Below are positions 1-8,702 of a DNA stretch of 64,000 nt, one piece after another. The stretch's first letter is position 1. Every line of letters starts with the position of its first letter. Origin of the DNA: Aliamphritea ceti. Lineage in GTDB: Bacteria > Pseudomonadota > Gammaproteobacteria > Pseudomonadales > Balneatricaceae. The DNA is taken from the NCBI RefSeq assembly GCF_024347215.1, contig NZ_AP025282.1, positions 2,294,001-2,358,000 on the forward strand, given 5' to 3'. The position numbers and the translations under genes were made by a program. Below the pieces are notes generated by a model. It made no database searches and was not told the DNA's origin. It saw only the letters and a list, made by a program, of their open reading frames with translations.

Positions 1-638
1 GGTGTTACCTGGCATTCCTGATTCAGTTTTGGATACAGCTGCGCGCTGAAGCGCTGGTATGTTTCCCGAACAAGGTACAGCAGGTAGTCACCAACAAAAT
101 CGTTTTCAGGCGCGGTAACTGTCTCTGCCTGGTTTTGCATCATTTCAGGGTGCTGTGCTGAAACCGCATAGCTGCCACGGGCAAAAACCAGTGGTTCGGT
201 TTCACTGTGGTGACGATAGTCTTTAACTTCACCGACCAGAATCAGGTGGTCACCACCTTCGTATACGGCCCAGGTGCTGCATTCAAACTGTGCCGCGTAA
301 TCATCAAGCAGAGGCACGCCACCAATGCCTGTGTGATAATCAGCATTAGCGAATTTGTCTTCGCCACGGCTGGCAAAGTTGTTAGAAGTGCTAACCTGTT
401 CACGGCTGAGTACGTTTACAGCGAAGTGCTTAGCGTTTTCAAATGCGCTCAGGCTGTTGGCGCCTTTGTCGATACTCCATAGCACCAGTGCTGGCTCAAT
501 AGATACAGAATTAAAGCTGCTGGCGGTAACGCCAACCGGGTTGCCGGACTCATCCAGTGTGGTAATGACGGTAACGCCGGTAGGGAACTGGCCCAGTGCA
601 CGGCGGAAGTCTTTTGCATCGAAACCTGAAGCAGACAT
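1..638 (-). CDS. hpaC: Flavin reductase component of 4-hydroxyphenylacetate 3-hydroxylase (partial, C-terminus off left edge)
   Basis: Translating the minus strand from the ATG at 638 gives MSASGFDAKDFRRALGQFPT, then a flavin-reductase-like split-barrel domain over about 165 residues (GQFPTGVTVIT, GVTASSFNSVS, GGDHLILVGEV). The family reduces FMN with NADH and passes FMNH- to a separate oxygenase. Past the usual end of the domain the protein continues with FVGDYLLYLVRETYQRFSAQ, which looks like the start of the MarR-like C-terminal domain known in the Acinetobacter C1 reductase. The gene lies downstream of hpaA on the same strand, and the matching oxygenase is divergent at 2076. The C-terminus is outside the window, so the length is unknown. 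Confidence 0.85.
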   Translation of the reverse strand, partial: MSASGFDAKDFRRALGQFPTGVTVITTLDESGNPVGVTASSFNSVSIEPALVLWSIDKGANSLSAFENAKHFAVNVLSREQVSTSNNFASRGEDKFANADYHTGIGGVPLLDDYAAQFECSTWAVYEGGDHLILVGEVKDYRHHSETEPLVFARGSYAVSAQHPEMMQNQAETVTAPENDFVGDYLLYLVRETYQRFSAQLYPKLNQECQVT

Positions 639-869
639 AGAGATTACTCATTATTGTAGTTAGTAGGGCGGTCTGATGACGCTGTTAAAGTTTATCGCTT
701 AACCAGAACAGCAATGTTAGGTACCAGAATACGCATCGCTTGAGAAAATTATAGGCCTGTCATGGCCAGTATGAATATATTTTTCACTGCTTCATTGGTA
801 CTTTTCGTGTGGTCGTACATAGGACGGGCTGAAAAAAGTGCCTAAAGCTATGCAGATATCTGGCTGATA

Positions 870-1796
870 TTAGGTGTTTTTCTTGCTGTCTCTGTATTCA
901 CTGGCAGTGACACCTGCATTTCTACGAAAGAAGCGCGCAAAATATGCAGGGTCTTTAAAACCCAGGTGATAACCTATTTCTGTGACCGGCGCAGTTGAAT
1001 ATGTCAGCAGTCGGCGGGCTTCCTGTACCAGTCGGTCCATAATCAGACGTTTTGATGGCTGACCGGCTAAACGGCGACAGATATTATTCAGTCGTGCTTC
1101 GGTCACACCGATCTGATTAGCGTAATGTCCCAGGGTCAGGTGCTCACGGAAATGTGTTTCGATTAATTCGTTGAAACGGTGAAACACGCGTACATCTTCC
1201 TTTTGGGTATTTTGCTGTGGGCGGCCCTGATCTGCGAGTCTGGAAATATCAATGAGCACTAACTGTAACAGTGCCTGTTGTGCCCGGTTATGTTGCAGGC
1301 TTTCCGGGTTATTCTCAGCAGACATCATATTAAGTAATTGCAGCATGCGGTTCGCGGCGGGCTGGCCGTGTGATGTTGTATTCAGTTCTACGCATAGGGG
1401 CTGGCTCATAAAACTCTGACTGTTAGGCTGATCTATATCACCGAGTAATTCCCAGATGAGTTGTTGCCGTACTGTTACCACATGACCTGTAGCCTGATCA
1501 TCGGTGACGAACGCATGGGGGACGGTTGGAGGGGTGAGAAAGAACATAGGTGCTTGTGCACTGTAGCTGACTTCATCCAAATGTACTCTGACGGTGCCAC
1601 TGAGAATTACATGGAGCTGGTAAAACCGGTCGTGATAATGCACGGGCATATTGCGGCCAAAAAAGTCAGCCAGATTCTCCAGGCTTTCATAGTGAATATC
1701 CGCTTCTATATAGCGCTGATCATAAACCTGACCAATATGAATATTAGGTATTTCATCCTGTTGGCGGGTCTGTAAGGTTGTGCTCTGAGGGCTCAT
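870..1796 (-). CDS. hpaA: AraC-family activator of 4-hydroxyphenylacetate catabolism, HpaA
   Basis: A protein of about 308 residues has an N-terminal cupin sensor domain (HYHDRFYQLHVILSG, about residues 50-140) and a C-terminal AraC double helix-turn-helix over its last 100 residues (ITEIGYHLGFKDPAYFARFF-type second helix). The stretch IPNIHIGQVYDQRY near the N-terminus resembles HpaA of Escherichia coli, which activates hydroxylase genes in response to 4-hydroxyphenylacetate. The gene is divergent from the oxygenase at 2076. I chose the ATG at 1796; a TTG at 1829 would add 11 residues, and neither has a strong ribosome site. It probably forms an operon with the downstream reductase gene. Confidence 0.85.
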   Translation of the reverse strand: MSPQSTTLQTRQQDEIPNIHIGQVYDQRYIEADIHYESLENLADFFGRNMPVHYHDRFYQLHVILSGTVRVHLDEVSYSAQAPMFFLTPPTVPHAFVTDDQATGHVVTVRQQLIWELLGDIDQPNSQSFMSQPLCVELNTTSHGQPAANRMLQLLNMMSAENNPESLQHNRAQQALLQLVLIDISRLADQGRPQQNTQKEDVRVFHRFNELIETHFREHLTLGHYANQIGVTEARLNNICRRLAGQPSKRLIMDRLVQEARRLLTYSTAPVTEIGYHLGFKDPAYFARFFRRNAGVTASEYRDSKKNT

Positions 1797-1919
1797 AAGG
1801 ATATCTGTCGCATATGTCTGTTTGTGCAATTTAGATTCTAGACTGAGTTTTAATAATTGCTATGTGACTGTGTAACTATATGAAATATAGATATTTAACA
1901 GGATTAGGTTAAAATTATT

Positions 1920-1935
1920 AGTTAATATGTTAACT
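1920..1935. promoter_or_regulatory. HpaR-type operator, box 1 (hpaA / oxygenase intergenic)
   Basis: AGTTAATATGTTAACT is a 16-bp near-perfect palindrome with the TTAA-N4-TTAA core shared by seven sites in this regulon. It sits between the divergent hpaA and oxygenase genes and is identical to the site in front of hpaD. Assignment to HpaR is inferred from its distribution. Confidence 0.65.
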
Positions 1936-2075
1936 TATTTGGCTTTTCAAAAGTACAACAAAGCCGCTGAAAGATCCATTCTCCTGAATAACTGATCGCT
2001 GCACACTGTAATCATCCCGCAGTTACTGTTCGTACAGTCGCTGCTTAAAACAAGAATCACAGTGAAGGTAGCAAG

Positions 2076-3251
2076 ATGATGCACAGGCCTAATCCATTAC
2101 TCGATAAACTTCAGGAAATTCTGCCGCGGATCGCGGAAAATGCAGCCCAGGCTGAGCAGGACCGAACCGTCCCTGAAGAAAATATCCGCTTGTTAAAGTC
2201 AGTGAAGTTTCACCGGGCTTTGCAACCTAAGGCTTACGGCGGGCTGGAAATTTCTTTACCAGAACTGACCGACTGTATTGTAGCAATTGCGGGTGCCTGT
2301 GGTGGTACCGCCTGGGCGGGTAGCTTACTGGCAACGCATAGCCACCAGATGGCGATGTTTTCTAAGCAGGCACAGGATGAGTTTTGGGCTGAAGATCCGG
2401 ACGCAACTGCGAGCAGCAGTATTGCGCCTTTCGGTAAAGTTGAAGAAACCGAAGGCGGTGTGTTGTTTAACGGTGATATGAAGTGGAGCTCCGGTTGTGA
2501 TCATGCTGAATGGGCCATTCTGGGTTTTCTTCGCAATGGTGAGAACGGCGAGAAGATTTATAGCTTTGGTGTGGTGTCACGTGATGATTATGAGATCGAA
2601 GATGACTGGTATGCAGCGGGTATGCGCTCAAGCGGTACGAAAACACTGAAGATCAAGCCAGATACTTTTATTCCTGAGCATCGAATTGAAGCGGCTAAAG
2701 ACATGATGACAGGTAAGTCTGCCGGTTTTGGTCTGTATCCGGACAGCAAGATTTTCTACGCGCCATACCGTCCGTACTTTGCCTGTGGCTTTGCGGCAAT
2801 TGGTTTAGGTATTGCAGAGCGTATGCTGGAGGTTTACCGCAATATTACTAAGAACCGGGTACGCGCTTATACCGGGGCTAAAGTTGGCCACGCAACGCCG
2901 GCGTTAATGCGACTTGCAGAATCTACTCATCAGGTTGCAGCTGCCCGTGCGTTCATGGAGAAAACCTGGGACGAGCACAAAGCAATGAGTGAGCAGCAAC
3001 GTTATCCAACGGATGAGCAGCTGGCTTTCTGGCGGACCAATCAGGCATATGCTGTGAAAATGTGTATTGAAGCGGTAGACCGTTTGTTCGAAGCGGCGGG
3101 CGGCAGTTGCTGGTTTAGCGATAACGAAGCGCAGCGTTTATTCCGTGATTCACACATGACAGCAGCGCATGCCTATACAGACTACGACGTATGTAAGCAG
3201 ATTCTGGGTCGATCACTGATGGGCATGGAGCCGGATCCAACGATGGTATAA
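2076..3251 (+). CDS. 4-Hydroxyphenylacetate 3-hydroxylase, oxygenase component (C2/HsaA type)
   Basis: This 391-residue protein has the acyl-CoA dehydrogenase fold of group D flavin monooxygenases: an N-terminal helical domain, a central beta domain with KWSSGCDHA (about residues 136-144), and C-terminal helices ending in HAYTDYDVCKQILG. The length and these motifs fit the oxygenase of Acinetobacter p-hydroxyphenylacetate hydroxylase (C2) and HsaA rather than the larger HpaB of E. coli. It would convert 4-hydroxyphenylacetate to homoprotocatechuate using FMNH- from the reductase at 1-638. The second Met fits the AAGGTAGCAAG upstream about equally well. HsaA-like steroid or other phenol hydroxylation is the alternative, but the neighbours favour the hpa role. 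Confidence 0.85.
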   Translation: MMHRPNPLLDKLQEILPRIAENAAQAEQDRTVPEENIRLLKSVKFHRALQPKAYGGLEISLPELTDCIVAIAGACGGTAWAGSLLATHSHQMAMFSKQAQDEFWAEDPDATASSSIAPFGKVEETEGGVLFNGDMKWSSGCDHAEWAILGFLRNGENGEKIYSFGVVSRDDYEIEDDWYAAGMRSSGTKTLKIKPDTFIPEHRIEAAKDMMTGKSAGFGLYPDSKIFYAPYRPYFACGFAAIGLGIAERMLEVYRNITKNRVRAYTGAKVGHATPALMRLAESTHQVAAARAFMEKTWDEHKAMSEQQRYPTDEQLAFWRTNQAYAVKMCIEAVDRLFEAAGGSCWFSDNEAQRLFRDSHMTAAHAYTDYDVCKQILGRSLMGMEPDPTMV

Positions 3252-3342
3252 ACGGTCAGCCTTATATTTGAAAAATAAGCACCCGCGGCTCGAGAGAGTC
3301 AGCGGGTTTAATGCGTGCAGTAAGTGTTTGGAAGTAACTGAT

Positions 3343-4296
3343 ATGCAGGGTTTTACGTACATACTGTCTCTGACCAGTCCAATTTTTTTATTAATTGGCT
3401 TGGGTTTTTTGGTCGTGCGTCTGGGGTATTTGAGTCGGGATGCGATTCGTACATTTGCCTGGTTTGTCATCAATTTTGGTTTGCCAGCCGCAATGTTTAA
3501 AGCGCTGAGTTCACGGTCATTTCAGGATATTCTGCATTTTGATTATCTGCTTATTTTTGGTCTTGGGTCGTTGCTGTCTTTTGCAGTGCTGTTTGTGATT
3601 GCACGGTTGCGTAATAAATCCTTGACTGAGTGCGCCATGTTTGGTCTGGGTGGCAGTTTGTCAAACAGCCTGATGATCGGCTTCCCGATTATTATGCAGT
3701 TGTTTGGTGAAGCCGCACTAGTGCCATTCGCGCTGACTCTGATTGTCGAAAACTTCTTCATTTTACCTTTAGCACTGGCACTTGCAGATACCGGACAACA
3801 GCGTAATGAAGGCTTCTTACGCTCACTGGGCGCCGCTTTACCACAGTTACTGAAAAATCCTGTCGTGATGTCTATCGGAGTAGGTTTAGTGAGTGCTTTA
3901 ACCGGCTTACAGCCACCGGCATTCGTGAATAAGGCCATCGATATGCTGGCTGTAACTGTAGGTGGTTTAGCACTGTTTACAATTGGTGGCATGCTGGTGG
4001 GGCTAAAACCAAGAGGTATGCTGACAGATATATCGGTGATTGTGCTGGGTAAGCTGATTCTGCACCCGTTATGCATTGTGCTGATGATATTACTGATGCC
4101 GCCAATGCCAGCATTGTTTCAGTCTGTGGCGCTGGTGCTGGCCTGTATGCCTATGTTTAGCATATATGCGGTGTTTGGCATGCGTTATGGCATGGACGAA
4201 TTATGTTCAGCTGTATTGCTGCCAGCGACCTTGCTGGCTTTCGTCAGTATTAATCTGATGATCTGGATACTTGATGTGGGTTCTGCGGTTGGTTAA
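3343..4296 (+). CDS. AEC-family (auxin efflux carrier-like) transporter
   Basis: This is a protein of about 317 residues with roughly ten hydrophobic segments, beginning MQGFTYILSLTSPIFLLIGL. The layout of two repeats of five helices, including GFPIIMQLFGEAALVPFAL in the middle, is that of the AEC (membrane transport protein) family, which moves organic acids. An upstream in-frame ATG at 3268 adds a polar 25-residue leader that does not fit the family, so I use 3343. It follows the oxygenase by 91 bp on the same strand and may export or import an intermediate or the substrate. The substrate cannot be read from sequence. Confidence 0.8.
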   Translation: MQGFTYILSLTSPIFLLIGLGFLVVRLGYLSRDAIRTFAWFVINFGLPAAMFKALSSRSFQDILHFDYLLIFGLGSLLSFAVLFVIARLRNKSLTECAMFGLGGSLSNSLMIGFPIIMQLFGEAALVPFALTLIVENFFILPLALALADTGQQRNEGFLRSLGAALPQLLKNPVVMSIGVGLVSALTGLQPPAFVNKAIDMLAVTVGGLALFTIGGMLVGLKPRGMLTDISVIVLGKLILHPLCIVLMILLMPPMPALFQSVALVLACMPMFSIYAVFGMRYGMDELCSAVLLPATLLAFVSINLMIWILDVGSAVG

Positions 4297-4390
4297 TCCT
4301 GTCTGACTGATTGTGGTAACTAAGCGATTTCAGCAAGTACAGATAATAAGTATAGATAAACACAGATACGCCTTTGTAGTGAATATTATA

Positions 4391-4416
4391 AAATTAGTTA
4401 ACTTGTTAACTAATTT
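4391..4416. promoter_or_regulatory. HpaR-type operator, box 2 (upstream of succinate-semialdehyde dehydrogenase)
   Basis: AAATTAGTTAAC-N2-GTTAACTAATTT is a perfect 12-bp inverted repeat and the most symmetric member of the set. Its core at 4396-4411 is AGTTAACTTGTTAACT. It lies about 115 bp upstream of the dehydrogenase start at 4529. Confidence 0.7.
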
Positions 4417-4528
4417 TAATTAGAGTAATCTGAAATAAGTGTTAAACGGCTCCATAGTGGACGAACAATAAATCATTGTTGTGAGTGTTTAAGTGCTTAG
4501 ACAATGCTTCAGTTAATACGGGTAAGTT

Positions 4529-5989
4529 ATGAAATTAGAATTACAGGACAGCAGTTTGCTGAAGACCCAGGCATTCATCAACGGTGAATGGGTAGATGGC
4601 GATGAAGGTAACAGTTTTGCAGTATCTAATCCGGCTAACGGCGAACAAGTAGCTGTTGTTGCCAGTGTTGGCCAGGCAGAGACGCGCCGTGCAATAGATG
4701 CAGCACAGGTAGCTATGCAAAGCTGGAAAGCGTTGCCGGCTGCACAGCGTTCAGCTGTTCTGGAGCAGTGGCATGCGCTTATTCTGCAAAACCAACAGGA
4801 TCTGGCAACACTGATGACCCTTGAGCAGGGTAAGCCGCTATTCGAATCAGTGGGTGAGGTGGCTTATGGTGCTTCTTATCTGAAGTGGTTTGCTGAAGAA
4901 GGTAAGCGCGTATATGGCGATGTTATCCCTACGCCACAAACTAACCGTCGCGGCATTGTAATCAAGCAGCCCGTCGGTGTTGTTGCTGCGATTACACCGT
5001 GGAATTTTCCGAATGCGATGATTGCCCGTAAGGTCGCGCCGGCTCTGGCTGTTGGCTGCGCTATTGTACTTAAGCCTGCAGCAGAAACACCATTGTCAGC
5101 GCTTGCGCTGGCTGAGCTGGCGAAGCGTGCCGGTGTGCCAGATGGCCTGTTTTCGGTGCTGCCCAGCGCTGATGCACGGGCTGTTGGCGGTGAGATGACA
5201 TCTAATCCGCTGGTGAAGAAGGTGACATTCACAGGTTCAACTCCAGTTGGGAAGTTACTGATGAAGCAGTGCGCTGAGACAGTGAAGCGTACCTCTATGG
5301 AACTGGGTGGAAACGCGCCAGTAATTATCTTTGATGATGCTGATTTAGACGCAGCAATTGAAGGTGCGCTGGTTTCGAAATACCGCAACTCTGGCCAGAC
5401 CTGTATCTGTGCCAACCGTCTGTTAGTTCAGGAAGGTATCTATGATGCATTCGTTGAGAAGTTTGCCACGGCTGTTAACCAATTCCAGTTAGGAGAAGGC
5501 TTCGATAAAAATACTACTCACGGTCCGGTTATTACGGGTAAAGCGCTGACAGATATCCATGCCAAAGTTGAGAATGCAGTCGCAGAAGGCGCAACTGTTG
5601 TGACGGGCGGTAAGCCTTCAGATCTGGGTGGTAATTTCTATGAGCCAACTATTCTGACTGGCGTTAATTCAGATATGCGTGTCTTCCGTGAAGAGATCTT
5701 TGGGCCGGTTGCGCCGGTATTTAAGTTCAGCACCGAAGAAGAAGCGATCTCGATGGCCAATGATACTGAATTTGGTTTGGCTGCTTACGTATATACTCAG
5801 AATCTGGGCCGTGTATGGCGGGTATCTGAAGGTATCGAGTACGGTATGGTCGGTGTTAATGAGACAGCGATCAGTTCTGAAGTAATCCCGTTTGGTGGCG
5901 TTAAGGAATCCGGCCAGGGCCGTGAAGGTTCTAAGTACGGACTGGATGACTACCTGGAAACTAAGTACATCTGCATGGGCGGATTATAA
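4529..5989 (+). CDS. gabD: NAD(P)-dependent succinate-semialdehyde dehydrogenase
   Basis: This 486-residue aldehyde dehydrogenase is the usual length for GabD. It has the cofactor region GVVAAITPWNFPNAM, the catalytic Glu in MELGGNAP and the catalytic Cys in NSGQTCICANRLLVQ, a GabD-like signature. Succinate semialdehyde is the product of HpaI together with pyruvate, so the enzyme joins this pathway to the TCA cycle. It has its own operator upstream (4391-4416) and a terminator downstream. The stop codon lies inside a fourfold 15-bp tandem array. Confidence 0.9.
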   Translation: MKLELQDSSLLKTQAFINGEWVDGDEGNSFAVSNPANGEQVAVVASVGQAETRRAIDAAQVAMQSWKALPAAQRSAVLEQWHALILQNQQDLATLMTLEQGKPLFESVGEVAYGASYLKWFAEEGKRVYGDVIPTPQTNRRGIVIKQPVGVVAAITPWNFPNAMIARKVAPALAVGCAIVLKPAAETPLSALALAELAKRAGVPDGLFSVLPSADARAVGGEMTSNPLVKKVTFTGSTPVGKLLMKQCAETVKRTSMELGGNAPVIIFDDADLDAAIEGALVSKYRNSGQTCICANRLLVQEGIYDAFVEKFATAVNQFQLGEGFDKNTTHGPVITGKALTDIHAKVENAVAEGATVVTGGKPSDLGGNFYEPTILTGVNSDMRVFREEIFGPVAPVFKFSTEEEAISMANDTEFGLAAYVYTQNLGRVWRVSEGIEYGMVGVNETAISSEVIPFGGVKESGQGREGSKYGLDDYLETKYICMGGL

Positions 5990-6037
5990 ACAGGCGGTTA
6001 AGAAATAGCCGGTGTGTAAATATCCGGCTAATAAACC
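5978..6037 (+). repeat. 15-bp tandem array (4 imperfect units) straddling the gabD stop codon
   Basis: Units start at 5978, 5993, 6008 and 6023: GGCGGATTATAAACA, GGCGGTTAAGAAATA, GCCGGTGTGTAAATA, TCCGGCTAATAAACC. The first contains the last codons and the TAA stop (5987-5989) of the dehydrogenase. The period is exact while the unit sequence has drifted. Confidence 0.75.
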
Positions 6038-6084
6038 GCTGACTGCTTAGTCGATCAGCGCGGAATTATCCGCGTTGCTTCAAC

Positions 6085-6115
6085 AGCCAGGCTGTACCTG
6101 CCTGGCTATTTCTCT
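6085..6115 (+). terminator. Rho-independent terminator after gabD
   Basis: AGCCAGGC pairs perfectly with GCCTGGCT over a 7-nt loop and is followed by ATTTCTCTATCTT. A smaller hairpin, CGCGGA-ATTA-TCCGCG, precedes it. Confidence 0.65.
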
Positions 6116-6160
6116 ATCTTGTATAACTTCATCTCTGCTACAGAGTAGTTCTATATAAAT

Positions 6161-6202
6161 ACTTAATATATTAACCACTAGATATTAATTAACATATTAA
6201 GT
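6161..6202. promoter_or_regulatory. Paired HpaR-type operators, boxes 3 and 4 (upstream of hpaH)
   Basis: ACTTAATATATTAACC (6161-6176) and AATTAACATATTAAGT (6187-6202) are two copies of the TTAA-N4-TTAA palindrome spaced 26 bp centre to centre, about 130 bp upstream of hpaH. This is the only double site, in front of the longest catabolic operon. Confidence 0.65.
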
Positions 6203-6330
6203 ATATTTATTGATAGATAGTTAAGATGTTATCTGATTTGTGTTTTTGTCAGGTAACAGGGTGTTAGCTGGACAGGCATTAGCTGGCAGGTAACCCGTAA
6301 ACCAAACACATCAAAGAGAAGGGCACTGGA

Positions 6331-7134
6331 ATGTTAACTCCGGAACAGATCAGCGACGCAGCTGCACGCCTGTATAAGGCAGAAAATGAACGGCAGCAAA
6401 TTCCTGCGTTAACCCTGGATTATCCGGGGATGGATATGGATGACGCTTACAAGATTCAGAAAACTTGGGTTGACCGTAAGATTGAAGAAGGTGCCAGTGT
6501 TAAAGGTTATAAAATCGGCCTGACCTCACGTGCAATGCAGATGGCGGTCAACATTGATCAGCCAGATTACGGTGTCCTGTTGGACGATATGTTCTTTGCC
6601 GACGGCGCTGAAATCAAGGTTGATGACTTTCTCGATCCACGCATCGAAGTCGAACTGGCTTTCGTACTGAAAGATCGCCTTGAAGGCGACAACATCACCA
6701 TGTTCGACGTGCTGAACGCCACAGATTATGTAGTGCCTGCTCTGGAGTTGATTGCTGCCCGTTGTCACCGTACAGACCCTGAAACCGGTTATACCCGCAA
6801 AGTGCTGGATACTATTTCTGATAACGCAGCGAATGCCGGCATTATTCTGGGTGGTCGTCCGATCAAACCGATGGAAATTGATCTGCGCTGGGCAGGTTCT
6901 CTGCTGTATCTCAACGGTCAGATTGAAGAAACCGGTATTGCAGCAGGCGTATTGGGCCATCCGGCTAACGGTATTTGCTGGGTATGTAAGCGGTTCGCGC
7001 CTCACGGCGTTGCACTGGAGCCTGGTCAGGTGGTTCTGTCTGGATCATTTACCCGCCCTGTTCCCGTAAAAGCGGGCGACACAGTACATGCAGATTACGG
7101 CCCACTGGGCGGTATTTCTGTGAAGTTCGTTTGA
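6331..7134 (+). CDS. hpaH: 2-Oxo-hept-4-ene-1,7-dioate hydratase, HpaH
   Basis: The 267-residue length is exactly typical of the HpaH/MhpD hydratase family. Family features are visible in GYKIGLTSRAMQ, DPRIEVELAFVL (metal-binding Glu residues), and the tail TVHADYGPLGGISVKF. The enzyme adds water to 2-oxo-hept-4-ene-1,7-dioate, giving the substrate for the aldolase encoded next. It is the first gene of the run hpaH-hpaI-hpaG1-hpaG2-hpaE-hpaF, with AAGAGAAGGG as ribosome site. The related hydratase MhpD is the alternative, but the neighbours settle it. Confidence 0.93.
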   Translation: MLTPEQISDAAARLYKAENERQQIPALTLDYPGMDMDDAYKIQKTWVDRKIEEGASVKGYKIGLTSRAMQMAVNIDQPDYGVLLDDMFFADGAEIKVDDFLDPRIEVELAFVLKDRLEGDNITMFDVLNATDYVVPALELIAARCHRTDPETGYTRKVLDTISDNAANAGIILGGRPIKPMEIDLRWAGSLLYLNGQIEETGIAAGVLGHPANGICWVCKRFAPHGVALEPGQVVLSGSFTRPVPVKAGDTVHADYGPLGGISVKFV

Positions 7135-7144
7135 GGTAAGGCTG

Positions 7145-8026
7145 ATGTCCATTCTTAACTCAACTGCTGGTTCTGATTCAACTGCATCTTCTGGTTTAAA
7201 AGAAAACTACAGCACTGACTTACCAGTAAATACATTTAAGCAGGGCCTTAAGGGTGATCAGCCTCTATGGGGCTTATGGCTGGGCCTGCCGGATTCAAGC
7301 TGTGCGGAAATTGTTGCTGGCGCTGGTTTCGACTGGCTGCTTATCGATGGTGAACATGCTCCGTTTGAACTGGACAGCACCATGCGTCACTTACAGGCGA
7401 TAGCGCCGTATCAGGTGTCAGCGATTGTGCGTCCTGAAGAAGGCCGCACTGCGTTACTGAAGCGTTTGCTGGATATCGGTGCGCAGACGCTACTTATTCC
7501 TATGTGTGACAGTGCTGAACAGGCCCGTGAACTGGTCCAGGCGGTGAAGTATCCGCCACAGGGCATTCGTGGCCTCGGCAGTTCACTGGCCCGTGCGGCT
7601 AAGTGGAATAACGTGCCTGGCTATCTGCATAAAGCTAACGATGAGATCTGTCTGATCGTACAGGCAGAAACCGCAACAGCGATGGATAACCTGGCAGAAA
7701 TTGCAGCGGTAGAAGGTGTTGATGCGGTTTTCATCGGGCCATCTGATTTATCAGCTTCGATGGGGTACGTCGGCAACCCGGACCATCCGGAAGTAGTGGC
7801 GGCAATAGAACAAGGCATTGCCACCATTAACGCTGCAGGTAAAGCGGCTGGTCTGTTGTGTATCAATCCGGCGAAAGCCAATGACTATGTAGCCAAGGGT
7901 GCCAAGTTTGTTGGTATCGGCGTCGATACGTTGCTGCTGGGCAATGCTGCCCGCCAGCTGGCAAAAAGCTTTAAAACCGATGCTGCAGACACTAGCAGCG
8001 AAGCTGGTCAGTCCAGCGGTTATTAA
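7145..8026 (+). CDS. hpaI: 4-Hydroxy-2-oxo-heptane-1,7-dioate aldolase, HpaI
   Basis: This class II, metal-dependent pyruvate aldolase splits 4-hydroxy-2-oxoheptanedioate into pyruvate and succinate semialdehyde. The core matches HpaI closely (LWGLWLGLPDSSCAEI, FDWLLIDGEHAP, VFIGPSDLSASMG). At 293 residues it is about 30 longer than the usual 262. The extra lies in a Ser/Thr-rich N-terminal stretch (about 28 residues before VNTFKQGL) and a Ser/Thr-rich tail. No later Met restores the family start, so the leader appears to be real. It follows hpaH by 10 bp. Confidence 0.93.
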   Translation: MSILNSTAGSDSTASSGLKENYSTDLPVNTFKQGLKGDQPLWGLWLGLPDSSCAEIVAGAGFDWLLIDGEHAPFELDSTMRHLQAIAPYQVSAIVRPEEGRTALLKRLLDIGAQTLLIPMCDSAEQARELVQAVKYPPQGIRGLGSSLARAAKWNNVPGYLHKANDEICLIVQAETATAMDNLAEIAAVEGVDAVFIGPSDLSASMGYVGNPDHPEVVAAIEQGIATINAAGKAAGLLCINPAKANDYVAKGAKFVGIGVDTLLLGNAARQLAKSFKTDAADTSSEAGQSSGY

Positions 8027-8041
8027 TTAGGTATAGAGACT

Positions 8042-8692
8042 ATGAATAGCAATCCAATTGTTAAAGGCAAGCTTGTCTGTGTGGCACTAAATGATGCTGA
8101 ACAGCTGGCATCCATGCAGGCTGAATTCAGCGAAGCGCCGTACCAAAGTGCACCGACTCAGCCGGTGCTGTATTTCAAACCCCACAACACCTGGAACGTA
8201 GACGGCGCAGTTATTGACTGGCCTGTCGATGAAGCTGCGATGGTAGTGGGTGCCAGTCTGGCGGTTGTTATTGGCCAGGAATGTTGCCGCGTCAGCGTTG
8301 AAGAAGCCCTGACTTATGTGAACGGCTACACCTTGTTACACGACTTTTCACTGCCGGAGCAAAGCTATTACCGTCCGGACATTAAAGGTAAGTGTCTGGA
8401 TGGCAGCGCACCGCTTGGCAGCGCGGTGATTGCCGCGGATCAGGTTACTGATCTTGCTGGGCTGACTGTTATCACCCAGGTAAATGGCGAAACCGTGAGC
8501 GAAATGCCAATGACACAGCTGGAACGAAACGTACCGGAACTGATTAGCACGATATCACGCATTATGACGCTGCAGGCCGGCGATGTAATTGCAGTTGGTT
8601 TCCGTGGCGAACGGACGTCAGTGCAAAAAGGCGACCGGGTAACTTCAGCAATTGCTGGCGTTGCTGAACTGAATAACCAACTGGCTGATTAA
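8042..8692 (+). CDS. hpaG1: HpaG1 subunit, homoprotocatechuate pathway isomerase/decarboxylase (N-terminal half type)
   Basis: This 216-residue fumarylacetoacetate-hydrolase-fold protein matches the N-terminal half of the fused E. coli HpaG: GKLVCVALND at the start, YFKPHNTWN, and LLHDFSLPEQSYYRPDIKGK. It acts with HpaG2 in decarboxylating 5-carboxymethyl-2-oxo-hex-3-ene-1,7-dioate and isomerising the product. The gene is separate from hpaG2 with 10 bp between them. In E. coli the two halves are one chain. The assignment of each half-reaction to one subunit is not visible here. Confidence 0.88.
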   Translation: MNSNPIVKGKLVCVALNDAEQLASMQAEFSEAPYQSAPTQPVLYFKPHNTWNVDGAVIDWPVDEAAMVVGASLAVVIGQECCRVSVEEALTYVNGYTLLHDFSLPEQSYYRPDIKGKCLDGSAPLGSAVIAADQVTDLAGLTVITQVNGETVSEMPMTQLERNVPELISTISRIMTLQAGDVIAVGFRGERTSVQKGDRVTSAIAGVAELNNQLAD

Positions 8693-8702
8693 GGGGCAGA
8701 CG

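Noticed and set aside
207..663. Plus-strand open frames opposite the flavin reductase gene
   Set aside because: The minus-strand translation gives a clear flavin reductase over the same bases; these frames are shadows.
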